Assembly: GCA_964472855.1 (NCBI GenBank)
Contig: CAYYMJ010000005.1
Location: forward strand, 16,797 to 80,796
From: Tranquillimonas sp964472855
GTDB taxonomy: Bacteria; Pseudomonadota; Alphaproteobacteria; Rhodobacterales; Rhodobacteraceae
DNA: 64,000 bases
Reading direction: 5' to 3'
Shown: positions 7,630-16,542 of the stretch, one piece after another
Position numbering within the stretch: the stretch's first letter is position 1
Layout of the letters: the number at the start of each line of letters is the position of its first letter
Program-made: the position numbers and the translations under genes
Notes under the pieces: model-generated
What the model was told of the DNA's origin: nothing
The model's database searches: none
Seen by the model: the letters and a program-made list of their open reading frames with translations, nothing else

Positions 7630-9330
7630 ATGGCGGCGACCCGGACACCTTCTCAGCCGCGCCCGGCCGATGTCGTGCTGGGGGAAGACTGGGTTGGCGC
7701 CGACGCCCTGATCGACCGCGAGCTGCGCTCGCGCCGCGAAAGGCGCGGCCTGTTCGCCGTCAATCGCTCGCCGCTGGCACGCAAGCTGATCACCTTCAAT
7801 CTGATCGCCATGCTGCTGCTGGTGGCCGGGGTGCTGTATCTCAACCCGTTCCGCGACAGCCTGTTGTCCCAGCGCGAAACCGCGCTGGTCACCGAGGCCG
7901 AGCTTGTGGCCGATATCTTCGAGGCGGCGCTGCCACCCGACGCCACGGTTCTGGCCGCCGAAGGCGATATCGCACGGCTGCTGGCCGCCATCCGGCTGCC
8001 CGGACCCACGCAGATCAGGCTGTTCAATGCCGAAGGCGCCGTACTGGGCGCCACCGACGGGACCGAACGCTATGTGCGCACGGTCGCGACCGGGCAGGAC
8101 AGCGGCGGCGGCTCGACCGCGATCGCCGATTTCCTGAACCGCGCCTGGAACGTGCTGGCCGACGCCTTCGCGCCGAACGCATCGCGCGACGGTCAGGGCG
8201 ACGCGCGGGTCAGGAAACTTGTCGATGCCGCGCTTGACGGAAACCCGGGGATCGATTCCAGCCCCGGCGATGCGTCGCAGCCGGCGCTGGTGGCCGCCGC
8301 GCCCATCGTCGCGGGCGAATGGACGCTTGGCGCGGTCGTGCTCAGCAGCGCCGACGGCGAAATCGACAGCCTGGTGCGGGCCGAGCGCGAGCAGGTCCTG
8401 CAAATGTTCGTGATCGCCATCGTCGTGTCCATCGGTCTCAGCCTGGTGCTGGCCTCGACCATTGCCAACCCGCTGGCAGACCTTGCCGCCGCGGCCGAGA
8501 TCGGGCGCGACCGCAATTCGCGCCGCGTGCGCCCCAGCCGCGTGCGCATTCCCGACCTGTCGGGCCGCCCGGACGAGATTGGCCGCCTCAGCGGCGCGCT
8601 GCGCGGCATGGTGGCCGCCCTTTACGACCGCATCGACGCCAACGAACAATTTGCCGCCGACGTGGCCCATGAAATCAAGAACCCGCTTGCGTCGTTGCGG
8701 TCGGCCATCGGGTCGCTGCGCTTCGTCAAGAAAGAGGAACAGCGCGACAAGCTTCTCGACATCATCGAACATGACGTCCGCCGGCTTGACCGGCTGGTCA
8801 GCGACATCTCGAACGCCTCGCGGCTGGACAGCGAACTGGTGCGCGAGGAAGAAGACAGCTTTGACCTGCTGACCATGCTGACGCGGCTGTGCGACCATCT
8901 GGGGCAGGACGCCAGGGGAAAGGGTGTCGAGTTTATCGTTGATGTCCCGCGCGAGGCTGTGGTCATCGAAGGCCTGGAAAGCCGGCTGGCGCAGGTTTTC
9001 GTCAACCTCATCAGCAACGCGATATCCTTCTGCGAAGACGGCGACGCCATCCGCGTCTGGGCGCGGCGGCGGGAAAACCGGGTGCTGATCGTGGTCGAAG
9101 ACACCGGCCCCGGCATTCCCGAACAGGCACTGACCAAGATTTTCGACCGGTTCTATTCGCAACGGCCCGAAGGACAGTTCGGAAACAACTCGGGCCTCGG
9201 CCTGGCGATTTCCAAACAGATCATCGAGGCGCATGGCGGCGTGATCTGGGCCGAAAACATCCGACCGACCGATGCCGATGCAACATCTCAGCCGCTGGGT
9301 GCCCGCTTTGTGGTGGGCCTGCCGGTCTGA
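7630..9330 (+). CDS. chvG: Sensor histidine kinase ChvG
   Basis: Membrane sensor of the ChvG-ChvI system, 566 residues. It has an N-terminal cytoplasmic tail, membrane helix 1 at about residues 52-73, a periplasmic sensory domain of roughly 180 residues, helix 2 at about 256-283, a HAMP linker, the dimerisation/phosphorylation helix with His347 (ADVAHEIKNPLASLRS) and an ATPase domain with DTGPGIP and GLGLAISKQI. Family knowledge: it responds to acid or envelope stress and is inhibited by ExoR in rhizobia; whether ExoR exists here cannot be seen. Downstream come hprK-rapZ, EIIA and HPr. Confidence 0.94.
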   Translation: MAATRTPSQPRPADVVLGEDWVGADALIDRELRSRRERRGLFAVNRSPLARKLITFNLIAMLLLVAGVLYLNPFRDSLLSQRETALVTEAELVADIFEAALPPDATVLAAEGDIARLLAAIRLPGPTQIRLFNAEGAVLGATDGTERYVRTVATGQDSGGGSTAIADFLNRAWNVLADAFAPNASRDGQGDARVRKLVDAALDGNPGIDSSPGDASQPALVAAAPIVAGEWTLGAVVLSSADGEIDSLVRAEREQVLQMFVIAIVVSIGLSLVLASTIANPLADLAAAAEIGRDRNSRRVRPSRVRIPDLSGRPDEIGRLSGALRGMVAALYDRIDANEQFAADVAHEIKNPLASLRSAIGSLRFVKKEEQRDKLLDIIEHDVRRLDRLVSDISNASRLDSELVREEEDSFDLLTMLTRLCDHLGQDARGKGVEFIVDVPREAVVIEGLESRLAQVFVNLISNAISFCEDGDAIRVWARRRENRVLIVVEDTGPGIPEQALTKIFDRFYSQRPEGQFGNNSGLGLAISKQIIEAHGGVIWAENIRPTDADATSQPLGARFVVGLPV

Positions 9331-9348
9331 CGCCGGGGCCCTGCCGGG

Positions 9349-10713
9349 GTGAGCGCGCCCGATATCATCCACGCCACCACGGTGGCACTTGGCGGGCGGG
9401 CGCTGGCCCTGCGCGGCGCGTCGGGCAGCGGAAAATCGGCGCTGGCCCTGCAACTTGTGGCCCTTGGCGCCGAACTGGTGGCCGATGACCGCACGCTGCT
9501 GACGGTGCGCGACGGCCGCCTGCTCGCCGCGGCCCCGGCGCCGATCAAGGGGCTGATCGAGGCGCGCGGCGTCGGCATCCTGGGCCTGCCGGCAGCCACC
9601 GACGTGCCGCTGGTCTGCGTCGTCGACCTGGACCGAACGGCGGTAGAGCGGTTGCCGCAACCCGAAGTTTGTGACATCGCCGGCGTGACCATACCCCTGC
9701 TGCGCAAGGTGGACGCGCCACATTTCGCGGCAAGCCTGTTTTCGATCCTGCACAACGGCCTGCCCATGCCCGCCGACCAGCCCATCGCCCATGACCTGCC
9801 CGCCGCCGCACGGCGACCGGCGGCGGCGCGCGTGGTCCTGGTAACCGGACCGTCGGGGGCGGGGCGGTCCACCGCGCTGGCCGCGCTGGAAGACCTTGGG
9901 TTCGAGACCATCGACAACCTGCCGCTGTCGCTGCTGCCGCGCGTGGTGGACGGCCCGCAGATGCGCCCGCTGGCGCTGGGGGTCGACACGCGCAACCGCG
10001 ATTTTTCGGTTGCGGCGTTGCTGGGCATCATGGACCAGCTGGCGTTGCGTGACGATATCGCCGCCGAGGCGGTCTATCTCGACACCCGGCGCGAGGTTCT
10101 GGTGCGCCGCTATTCCGAGACCCGGCGCCGGCACCCGATGGCCCCCGACGAAACCCCTGCCGCCGGCATCGCCCGCGAAATGGACCTTCTGGCCCCGGTG
10201 CGGGCCCGGGCGCAGACGGTCGTCGACACGTCCGAGCTGACCCCGCATGACCTGCGGGCCCAGATCACCCGCTGGTTCGACGCCGGCGCCGGACCGGGGC
10301 TGGCCGTGTCGCTGCAGTCTTTTTCCTACAAACGCGGTCTGCCGGCCGGTGCCGACATGGTGTTCGACGTGCGCTTTCTGCAAAACCCCTATTGGCGGCC
10401 GGATCTGCGCCACAGGAACGGGCTGGACCCGGCGGTCGCGGCCCATGTCGCCGAAGACCCGCGCTTTGGCGAATTCTTCACCCGCATCTGCGATTTGACA
10501 CTGATGTTACTGCCGGCCTACGCCGCCGAAGGTAAAACCCACCTCGCAATTGCATTCGGTTGCACCGGAGGGCAACACCGTTCGGTGGCCGTTGCCGAGC
10601 GGCTGTCTGATTCGCTGCGACAGGCGGGCTGGCGGGTCTCGCTTCGGCACCGGGAAATGGAGCGCAGCACCGGCCATGGGGCCGGCGCGGAAATCGGGAA
10701 AGACAACGCGTGA
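9349..10713 (+). CDS. HPr kinase/phosphorylase - RapZ fusion protein
   Basis: One open frame of 454 residues contains two proteins that are normally separate. Residues 1-145 form the short alphaproteobacterial HPr kinase: Walker A GASGSGKS (23-30), ADD at 45-47, and PIKGLIEARGVGIL (65-78). From residue 161 to the end lies a complete RapZ: Walker A GPSGAGRST (167-175), FETIDNLPLSLL and the C-terminal GCTGGQHRS motif. There is no stop or frame break between them, only a Pro/Ala/Arg-rich linker at about 146-160. GTG at 9349 is the start. The end overlaps the next GTG (10710). RapZ could also be made separately from an in-frame GTG near 9832. An assembly indel that fused two genes cannot be excluded. 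Confidence 0.88.
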   Translation: MSAPDIIHATTVALGGRALALRGASGSGKSALALQLVALGAELVADDRTLLTVRDGRLLAAAPAPIKGLIEARGVGILGLPAATDVPLVCVVDLDRTAVERLPQPEVCDIAGVTIPLLRKVDAPHFAASLFSILHNGLPMPADQPIAHDLPAAARRPAAARVVLVTGPSGAGRSTALAALEDLGFETIDNLPLSLLPRVVDGPQMRPLALGVDTRNRDFSVAALLGIMDQLALRDDIAAEAVYLDTRREVLVRRYSETRRRHPMAPDETPAAGIAREMDLLAPVRARAQTVVDTSELTPHDLRAQITRWFDAGAGPGLAVSLQSFSYKRGLPAGADMVFDVRFLQNPYWRPDLRHRNGLDPAVAAHVAEDPRFGEFFTRICDLTLMLLPAYAAEGKTHLAIAFGCTGGQHRSVAVAERLSDSLRQAGWRVSLRHREMERSTGHGAGAEIGKDNA

Positions 10714-11111
10714 TCGGAATCGTGATCGTCGCGCATGGCGGACTGGCAGGAGAGTTCCTGGCGGCCCTTGAACATGTTGTCGGACGCCAGCCCGGCATAC
10801 GCGCCGTTTCGATCGGGGCCGAGGATGACCGCGCCGCAAAATCCCAGGACATCTGCGCCGCGGCCGACGCCGTCGACAGCGGCGGCGGCGTGGTGGTGGT
10901 AACCGACATGTTCGGTGGCTCGCCCTCGAACCTCAGCATGCGGGCCTGCCGCCCCCAGGACCGCAAGATCGTCTATGGGGCCAACCTGCCGCTGCTGATC
11001 AAGCTGGCCAAGTCGCGCCACCTGCCGCTGGATGTGGCCGTGTCACAGGGGTTGCGGGCCGGAAAGCGGTATATCGACGCGTTTGACGGCCCCGGAGAAA
11101 TCAGCGGATGA
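10710..11111 (+). CDS. PTS EIIA component, mannose (ManX) type
   Basis: A 133-residue EIIA(Man)-fold protein. The phosphorylated histidine is His9 in IVIVAHGGLAGEF and the VVVVTDMFGGSPSN motif is the second conserved loop. It has no EIIB domain fused and no sugar permease nearby, so like its alphaproteobacterial relatives it probably serves regulation (potassium, carbon, PHB or envelope control) rather than sugar uptake. GTG start overlaps the HprK-RapZ stop; its own stop overlaps the HPr start, so the three are translationally coupled. Confidence 0.9.
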   Translation: MIGIVIVAHGGLAGEFLAALEHVVGRQPGIRAVSIGAEDDRAAKSQDICAAADAVDSGGGVVVVTDMFGGSPSNLSMRACRPQDRKIVYGANLPLLIKLAKSRHLPLDVAVSQGLRAGKRYIDAFDGPGEISG

Positions 11112-11380
11112 CGGTTACCCGTTCTTGTCTTATCGTTAATGAAAAGGGGCTGCATGCCCGGGCGTCGGCCAAGTTGGTCGAGGTCGTGGAGAAGTTCGAG
11201 GCCGAAGCCGAGGTTGAGCGCGACGGTGTCGCGACGTCCGGTGACAGCATCATGGGGCTTTTGATGTTGGCAGCCTCAAAAGGAACAACTATTGAAGTTC
11301 GAACCTGCGGTCCGGACGCCGAAGCTTTGGCAGATGCGGTGGTGGCCCTGGTCGCCGACCGTTTCGGCGAGGATATGTAG
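11108..11380 (+). CDS. HPr-family phosphocarrier protein
   Basis: A 90-residue HPr. His16 in GLHARASAK is the residue phosphorylated by enzyme I, and the serine in SGDSIMGLLMLAA matches the regulatory serine phosphorylated by HPr kinase. That both HPr kinase and its target serine are in one operon argues that the regulatory circuit is intact. It overlaps the EIIA gene by four bases. Enzyme I is not in this window. Confidence 0.94.
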   Translation: MTVTRSCLIVNEKGLHARASAKLVEVVEKFEAEAEVERDGVATSGDSIMGLLMLAASKGTTIEVRTCGPDAEALADAVVALVADRFGEDM

Positions 11381-11394
11381 GACGGCATAAACTG

Positions 11395-12318
11395 GTGGAC
11401 CGGTCCTTGGTAGACAGTGCTGAACCCCGCCGGGCAATTGGACGCCCCACTACCACCGCGCTGCAAGGGCAGGGCGATGGCAGTAATCTGGCCGACCAGC
11501 CTTACGATCATCGCCGGCTGTCGTATGCAACGACCTTCGACAATCCTGTTCAGCGCAGCACCATCAAGACGATGGAGCTTGTCACCGGCAAGCTGCGCCT
11601 CTTGCGGCTGATCCGCCGGTTCGAGGCGCAGGGCGTGCCGAACGGGCAGGGGTTCTGGGCGCAGGCGCTGGGCGTGATGGGGATCGAACTGCGCACCCCA
11701 CCAGAAGAGATCGCCCACATTCCCGCAACCGGCCCGTTGATCATCACCGCCAACCACCCGCACGGTCTGGTCGACGGCATGGTCCTGGCCGAGCTGATCG
11801 GCCGGGTGCGGACAGACTACAAGATCCTGACGCGGTCGCTGCTGACCGGGGTTGGCGAGATCGAGGATTTCATGATCCCGGTGCCGTTTGCCCATGAAGA
11901 GGGTTCGCTGCAGAAGAACCTCGACATGCGCCGCCGGGCCATGGACCACCTGAAAGACGGCGGCTGCGTCGTGCTGTTCCCCTCGGGCGTGGTGGCGGCT
12001 TCGGACAGCATGTTCGGCCCGGTGGTCGAGCAGGACTGGAACCCGTTCACCGCCAAGATGATCCAGCGGTCGGGCGCCACGGTGTTGCCGGTCTATTTCC
12101 CCGGGCAGAATTCACGCTGGTACCAGATCGCGAATCAGGTGTCGGCGACCATCCGGCAGGGGCTGTTGCTGTACGAGGTGGTGCACGCCCTGAACCGCCC
12201 GCAAATCCCCCGGGTCGGTGCGCCGCTGGCGCCGGACGAGTTGCGGGAATGGGCGTCGAACCCGCGCGGTTTCATGACCTGGCTGCGCGCGCACACCCTG
12301 GCGCTGAAAGACGTCTGA
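11395..12318 (+). CDS. Lysophospholipid acyltransferase family protein
   Basis: A 307-residue member of the PlsC-like acyltransferase superfamily. The catalytic block appears as NHPHGLVDG (about residues 118-126) with an HX5D spacing, followed by a VPFAHEEGSLQKNLDMRRRA region and the FPSGV substrate motif near 198-202. It lacks long hydrophobic helices, so it may be peripheral to the inner membrane. The start is uncertain: GTG at 11395 gives about 45 residues before the conserved YDHRRLSYATTFDNP segment. It is 14 bases behind the HPr gene and probably in the same transcript. Substrate unknown. Confidence 0.78.
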   Translation: MDRSLVDSAEPRRAIGRPTTTALQGQGDGSNLADQPYDHRRLSYATTFDNPVQRSTIKTMELVTGKLRLLRLIRRFEAQGVPNGQGFWAQALGVMGIELRTPPEEIAHIPATGPLIITANHPHGLVDGMVLAELIGRVRTDYKILTRSLLTGVGEIEDFMIPVPFAHEEGSLQKNLDMRRRAMDHLKDGGCVVLFPSGVVAASDSMFGPVVEQDWNPFTAKMIQRSGATVLPVYFPGQNSRWYQIANQVSATIRQGLLLYEVVHALNRPQIPRVGAPLAPDELREWASNPRGFMTWLRAHTLALKDV

Positions 12319-12350
12319 GCGCGGCGTGCGCCCAACGTGGCGCGCGCACG

Positions 12351-13169
12351 CTAGTCGCCCAGTTTGGCGTGAACCTCGTCAAGGTCGATTTCACCGATGG
12401 GGCGCCTGTTGGCCGGGTTCTGGTGGTCATAGCGGAACAGGTGAAAGTCGGGCTTGTAGATTTCATAGACCAGATGCATCGACAGATCGTCGAAATAGGC
12501 CTCGACCGGGTGAGCGCGCCGCGGGCCGTGGACCTCGCTTTCGTTAAAGCGCGGAATCGCGGCCAGATCGACGGGATGGACCGGCGCGGAACGGTCGAGA
12601 ACCTGGCGCATTCCGGCGTCGAAATCCTCGGTCCAGTGGATCGCGTCATAACGGCCGCCATTGGTGATGAAGGTCGACACATGGCCCGACACGGCCGACC
12701 AGTGGATGTCGGGGTCCATCGGGCGGCGCCAGCGGATGGTGTCGCGCGCGAACAGCAGAAACCGCCGGAATGACGCGATCTGGTCGAATTCCTCCGTGCC
12801 TTCGGGCCCGCCAACGTCGACGCCGTATTTCTGGATCAGCATCGGCACAAGGTTGCCCCGGTATCGGCGTCCGTTGCGCTGGATGCCACAGATCTTGTCG
12901 AAAAACGACGACAGGATGCGGCTGTAGGGATTGCGCACAAAGGTAAAGGCATGACCGCTGCGCGAGGTCACCGCGTCAGTGATCAGCGGCTGGCTGTCTT
13001 CGATGGCCCATTTGTGAATGCCGGTCGTCGCGTCATGGATATCGCCGTCGAAAAACGCGCCATGGTCCGAGAAATACATGATCTGTCCGATGGTCGAACA
13101 GGCGCATTTGGGCACAACCCGAAAGATCATGCCCTCGTTCTGCGTCATCCATGTCCCGGGAAAACCCAT
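12351..13169 (-). CDS. Sulfotransferase family protein
   Basis: A 272-residue sulfotransferase-2-like protein, probably soluble or peripheral. The 5'-phosphosulfate loop is RVVPKCACSTI near residues 17-27 and the 3'-phosphate motif is TFVRNPYSRILSSF near 93-106. Such enzymes move sulfate from PAPS to sugars or lipids. The divergent neighbour is a GT14-like glycosyltransferase, so a surface glycan acceptor is a reasonable inference. The stop is 32 bases from the convergent acyltransferase stop. Confidence 0.82.
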   Translation of the reverse strand: MGFPGTWMTQNEGMIFRVVPKCACSTIGQIMYFSDHGAFFDGDIHDATTGIHKWAIEDSQPLITDAVTSRSGHAFTFVRNPYSRILSSFFDKICGIQRNGRRYRGNLVPMLIQKYGVDVGGPEGTEEFDQIASFRRFLLFARDTIRWRRPMDPDIHWSAVSGHVSTFITNGGRYDAIHWTEDFDAGMRQVLDRSAPVHPVDLAAIPRFNESEVHGPRRAHPVEAYFDDLSMHLVYEIYKPDFHLFRYDHQNPANRRPIGEIDLDEVHAKLGD

Positions 13170-13307
13170 TTTCCGGTCGCACCCTCATTTACCGCCGGCC
13201 ATGGCCGCCATTCCCTCACACGACGCACAAGACCAAAGAAAAGCAGTCGTTTCAATGACCGCTTCGCGTTATCAGGGTGACAACACAACAGGCTTCAATC
13301 ACTGGTC

Positions 13308-14885
13308 ATGGCCCGGATCGCGTTCATACTGCTTTGCCACAAGGACCCCGCGGCGATCATCGATCAGGCGCGGCGGCTGACCGCGCCCGGTGACATGCTG
13401 TCGATTCACTTCGATGGCCGCGCGCCGTCTGATGACTATGCGGCGATCCGCAAGGCGCTGGACGGCAACCCGCAGGTCACCTTCACGCCACGGCGCGTGC
13501 GGTGCGGCTGGGGCGAGTGGAGCCTTGTCGAGGCGACGCTGCTGGCGGTCGAGGCCGCGGTCCAGGCCTTTCCGCGCGCCACGCATTTCTACATGATTTC
13601 GGGCGACTGCATGTCGATCAAGACAGCGCAATACACCCACGCCTATCTGGACCGCGAGGATGTCGACCATATTGAAAGCGTGGATTTCCATGACAGCGAC
13701 TGGATCAAGATCGGCCTGAAGGAAGAGCGGCTGATCTACCGCCACTATTTCAACGAGCGCACGCACAAGCGGCTGTTCTATGCCGCGATGGGGCTGCAGC
13801 GGCGTCTGGGGCTGGGCCGGTCGGTTCCGGACGATTTGCAGATGATGGTAGGGTCGCAATGGTGGTGCCTGCGCCGGCGCACCGTGGAATGGGTGCTGAA
13901 TTTCTGCCGCGAACGTCCCGACATCGTGCGGTTCTTCCGCACGACATGGATCCCCGACGAGACGTTTTTCCAGACCATCGTGCGCCATCTTGTGCCCGGC
14001 GACGAGATCAGGTCGCGCACGCTGACCTTCCTGATGTTTTCGGACTATGGGATGCCGGTCAATTTCTACAACGACCATTACGACCTGTTGGCGAGCCAGG
14101 ATTTCCTGTTTGCCCGCAAGATCTCTGCCGAAGCGACCGATCTCAGGCGGCGGCTGGGCGATCTGTATTCGGCCACCGATGTCAGCTTCAAGATCTCGAA
14201 CGAGGGGCGCAGCCTGTTCGGCTTTCTGGTTGAACAAGGGCGCGAGGGGCGCCGTTTCGCCCCGCGCTTCTGGGAAACGGAATCGTCGCTGGGGCGCGAG
14301 CGCGAACTGATGATCGTGGTGTGCAAGAAATGGCACGTCGCCAAGCACCTGCTGGCCGTGGTCCGGGGCCGTCTGGACGTGCCGGCGGTCGAATATCTGT
14401 TCGACGAGGTGGATACCGACCTGCCCGACCTGGGCGGAATCGACCGGACCATGCAAAAGCGCACCCGCCACCGCCGGGCGCTGATGCGGATGCTGTTCGA
14501 GCGGTTTGACCGCGACCGGCTGATCTTTTGCCTCGACCCCGCGCATCTGGATTTGCTGCGCGACTTTGCCTCGGATCGCTCGACCACCCGGATACTCGAG
14601 ATCGAGTGCCGTTTCGGCGACGACTATCTGCTGGGGCACGCGCTGCGCGTCGGTCTGGCCGGCGAACAGACCCCGCCCGAGACCATCCGCACGCTGTTGC
14701 CGACCATCCGGCGTGACGTGGCCTATCAGACCGACGCGATCCGCGATGCCGGATTCGACCGCCTCTATCGGATCAGCGAGACCGAAACCGCGGCCGCGAA
14801 CGCCGGGGCACTTGCGGCCTTTCTGTCGATCGACGAAGAACAAGCGCGGGAGATCCTCGAGACCCCGAACCTGTTTGCCGACTGA
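13308..14885 (+). CDS. Beta-1,6-N-acetylglucosaminyltransferase-like protein with DUF5928 C-terminal domain
   Basis: A 525-residue two-part protein. The first roughly 280 residues resemble core-2/I-branching (GT14) glycosyltransferases: MARIAFILLCHKDP start, IHFDGRAP, the CGWGEWSLVEATL segment, YMISGDCMSIKT and GSQWWCLRR. The remaining roughly 240 residues match the DUF5928 region found behind this domain in Rhodobacteraceae; it contains VVCKKWHVAKHLL and a P-loop-poor, kinase-like feel, but no function is known. It is divergent from a sulfotransferase and precedes a HIT protein and an epimerase, so it likely builds or modifies a surface glycan. Confidence 0.8.
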   Translation: MARIAFILLCHKDPAAIIDQARRLTAPGDMLSIHFDGRAPSDDYAAIRKALDGNPQVTFTPRRVRCGWGEWSLVEATLLAVEAAVQAFPRATHFYMISGDCMSIKTAQYTHAYLDREDVDHIESVDFHDSDWIKIGLKEERLIYRHYFNERTHKRLFYAAMGLQRRLGLGRSVPDDLQMMVGSQWWCLRRRTVEWVLNFCRERPDIVRFFRTTWIPDETFFQTIVRHLVPGDEIRSRTLTFLMFSDYGMPVNFYNDHYDLLASQDFLFARKISAEATDLRRRLGDLYSATDVSFKISNEGRSLFGFLVEQGREGRRFAPRFWETESSLGRERELMIVVCKKWHVAKHLLAVVRGRLDVPAVEYLFDEVDTDLPDLGGIDRTMQKRTRHRRALMRMLFERFDRDRLIFCLDPAHLDLLRDFASDRSTTRILEIECRFGDDYLLGHALRVGLAGEQTPPETIRTLLPTIRRDVAYQTDAIRDAGFDRLYRISETETAAANAGALAAFLSIDEEQAREILETPNLFAD

Positions 14886-14897
14886 AGGACAGAACGC

Positions 14898-15281
14898 GTG
14901 GCCTATGAGTATGACGACCAGAACATCTTTGCGAAGATCCTGCGTGGCGAGATCCCCAATGACACCGTGCTCGAGACCGCGCATGCGCTGGCCTTTCGCG
15001 ATATCAGCCCCCAGGCGCCCGAGCATGTGCTGGTCATTCCCAAGGGGCCTTATGTGAACCACGACCATTTCTGCCGCACCGCCGGCACGGACGAGATTGT
15101 CGGCTTCTGGCGGGCGACCGCCGAGGTTTGCGAGCGTCTGGGCCTGGCGCCGGGCGGCGGTGGCAACGGGTATCGCATGCTGGCCAACAGCGGGCGCGAC
15201 GGCGTGCAGGACGTGATGCATTACCATGTGCATATCTGTGCCGGCCAGCCGCTGGGGCGCATGCTGCCCGCGGCCGGTTAG
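14898..15281 (+). CDS. HIT family protein (HinT-like nucleotide hydrolase)
   Basis: A 127-residue histidine-triad protein. The C-terminal motif MHYHVHICAG is the HxHxH triad that forms the catalytic centre for hydrolysis of AMP-amidates. N-terminal KILRGEIPNDTVLE and middle HVLVIPKGPYV are family hallmarks. GTG at 14898 follows AGGACAG. It lies 12 bases after the glycosyltransferase and 12 before the epimerase, in the same transcript. Confidence 0.93.
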   Translation: MAYEYDDQNIFAKILRGEIPNDTVLETAHALAFRDISPQAPEHVLVIPKGPYVNHDHFCRTAGTDEIVGFWRATAEVCERLGLAPGGGGNGYRMLANSGRDGVQDVMHYHVHICAGQPLGRMLPAAG

Positions 15282-15293
15282 GCGGGCGCCCGG

Positions 15294-16310
15294 GTGTCCC
15301 GCACGGTCTTTGTCACCGGCAGCGCCGGCTTCATCGGGTTTCACCTGGCCCGGCTGTTGCTGGACGAAGGCTTTCGTGTCGTCGGGTATGACGGCATGAC
15401 CGACTATTACGATGTGGAGCTTAAGGCGCGGCGCCAGCAACAGCTGAGCCAGCGGCCGGGCTTTCACGGGGTCGAGGCGATGCTGGAGGATATGGACGCC
15501 CTGTCACGGGCCGTGGCCGAGGCGCGGCCGGATGTCATCGTTCACCTCGCCGCGCAGGCCGGCGTGCGTTATTCGCTGGAAAACCCGCGCGCTTATGTCG
15601 AGTCCAACCTTGTGGGCAGTTTCAACCTGCTGGAGGCGGCGCGCGAAGCGGCGCCTGCGCATCTGATGATGGCCTCGACCAGCTCGGTCTATGGGGCGAA
15701 CCGGCAGTTGCCGTTTCGCGAAACCGATCACGCCGACCATCCGCTGACGCTTTATGCCGCCACCAAGAAGGCCAACGAGGCCATGGCCCACAGCTATGCG
15801 CATCTGTGGGGCATCCCGACGACGATGTTCCGGTTCTTTACCGTTTACGGCCCATGGGGGCGGCCCGACATGGCGCTGTTCAAGTTCGTCCGCGCGGCTT
15901 TGGCCGGCGAGGCGATCGACGTCTATAACCACGGCGACATGGCGCGGGACTTTACCCATGTCGGCGACCTGGTGCGCGGTATCCGGCTGTTGATGGACGT
16001 GGTCCCGCCGGCGCCGGACGACGCGGGCCCGCCGCTTGACGGCGACACGCTCAGCCCGGTGGCGCCGCACCGGACGGTCAATATCGGCAACGGCAACATG
16101 GTGCGGCTTGGCGATTTCATCGCCGCCATCGAGGCGGCCCTGGGGTTCGAGGTCGCCAGGAATTTCATGGACATGCAGAAGGGCGACGTGCCGGCGACCT
16201 GGGCCAGTTCCGGGCTGTTGCACGATCTGACCGGCTTTCACCCCGAAACCGACGTGGCCGCCGGCGTGCGGGAGTTCGTCGACTGGTACCGGGATTATTA
16301 CCGGGTCTAG
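15294..16310 (+). CDS. NAD-dependent epimerase/dehydratase, UDP-glucuronate 4-epimerase-like
   Basis: A 338-residue extended short-chain dehydrogenase. The NAD motif TGSAGFIGFHLA is at residues 8-19, and Ser-Thr-Ser-Ser (STSSVYG) plus YAATKKANE supply the catalytic Tyr-Lys. FFTVYGPWGRPDMALFKF is characteristic of UDP-glucuronate 4-epimerases. It would supply UDP-galacturonate for surface polysaccharide or lipid A core, in line with the adjacent glycosyltransferase and sulfotransferase. GTG start; no strong ribosome site. Confidence 0.86.
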   Translation: MSRTVFVTGSAGFIGFHLARLLLDEGFRVVGYDGMTDYYDVELKARRQQQLSQRPGFHGVEAMLEDMDALSRAVAEARPDVIVHLAAQAGVRYSLENPRAYVESNLVGSFNLLEAAREAAPAHLMMASTSSVYGANRQLPFRETDHADHPLTLYAATKKANEAMAHSYAHLWGIPTTMFRFFTVYGPWGRPDMALFKFVRAALAGEAIDVYNHGDMARDFTHVGDLVRGIRLLMDVVPPAPDDAGPPLDGDTLSPVAPHRTVNIGNGNMVRLGDFIAAIEAALGFEVARNFMDMQKGDVPATWASSGLLHDLTGFHPETDVAAGVREFVDWYRDYYRV

Positions 16311-16355
16311 CGGGGGGAGGTGTATTGCGCCGCGAAGGCGCGGCGCGGCGGGCAA

Positions 16356-16404
16356 GGGGGCGCTGCCCCCTCTTCGCTGGCGCGAATTCACCCCCGAGGT
16401 ATTT
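16356..16404. repeat. Dispersed GC-rich bipartite repeat, copy A
   Basis: Contains the palindrome GGGGGCGCTGCCCCC (16356-16370) followed by CCCCCGAGGTATTT (16391-16404). The same two blocks recur at 24795-24848, 26276-26325 and 52463-52519, always between genes. Here it lies between the epimerase and betC. Confidence 0.7.
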
Positions 16405-16542
16405 GCAGAGCCAAAGAAGATGCCGGGGGCGCGAAACGGCCGGGGGCGGATGTCGCCGTGGGGACAGAATGGGGCGCAATCGCGTGACAGCGTCGGTGGG
16501 CAGAGTCCCGAAAATTCGGGGGTGGGTTATCGGGAGTGGGTC

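Noticed and set aside
6706..10446. A continuous antisense open frame of about 1240 codons opposite chvI-chvG-hprK
   Set aside because: In DNA of about 65-70% G+C stop codons are rare in the frame antisense to real genes. The product is Gly/Arg/His-rich, has no domain and no ribosome site, and the sense strand holds well-known proteins.
13299..15467. Antisense open frame of over 700 codons opposite the glycosyltransferase
   Set aside because: Same composition artefact; the sense strand encodes a complete GT14-like protein and a HIT protein.
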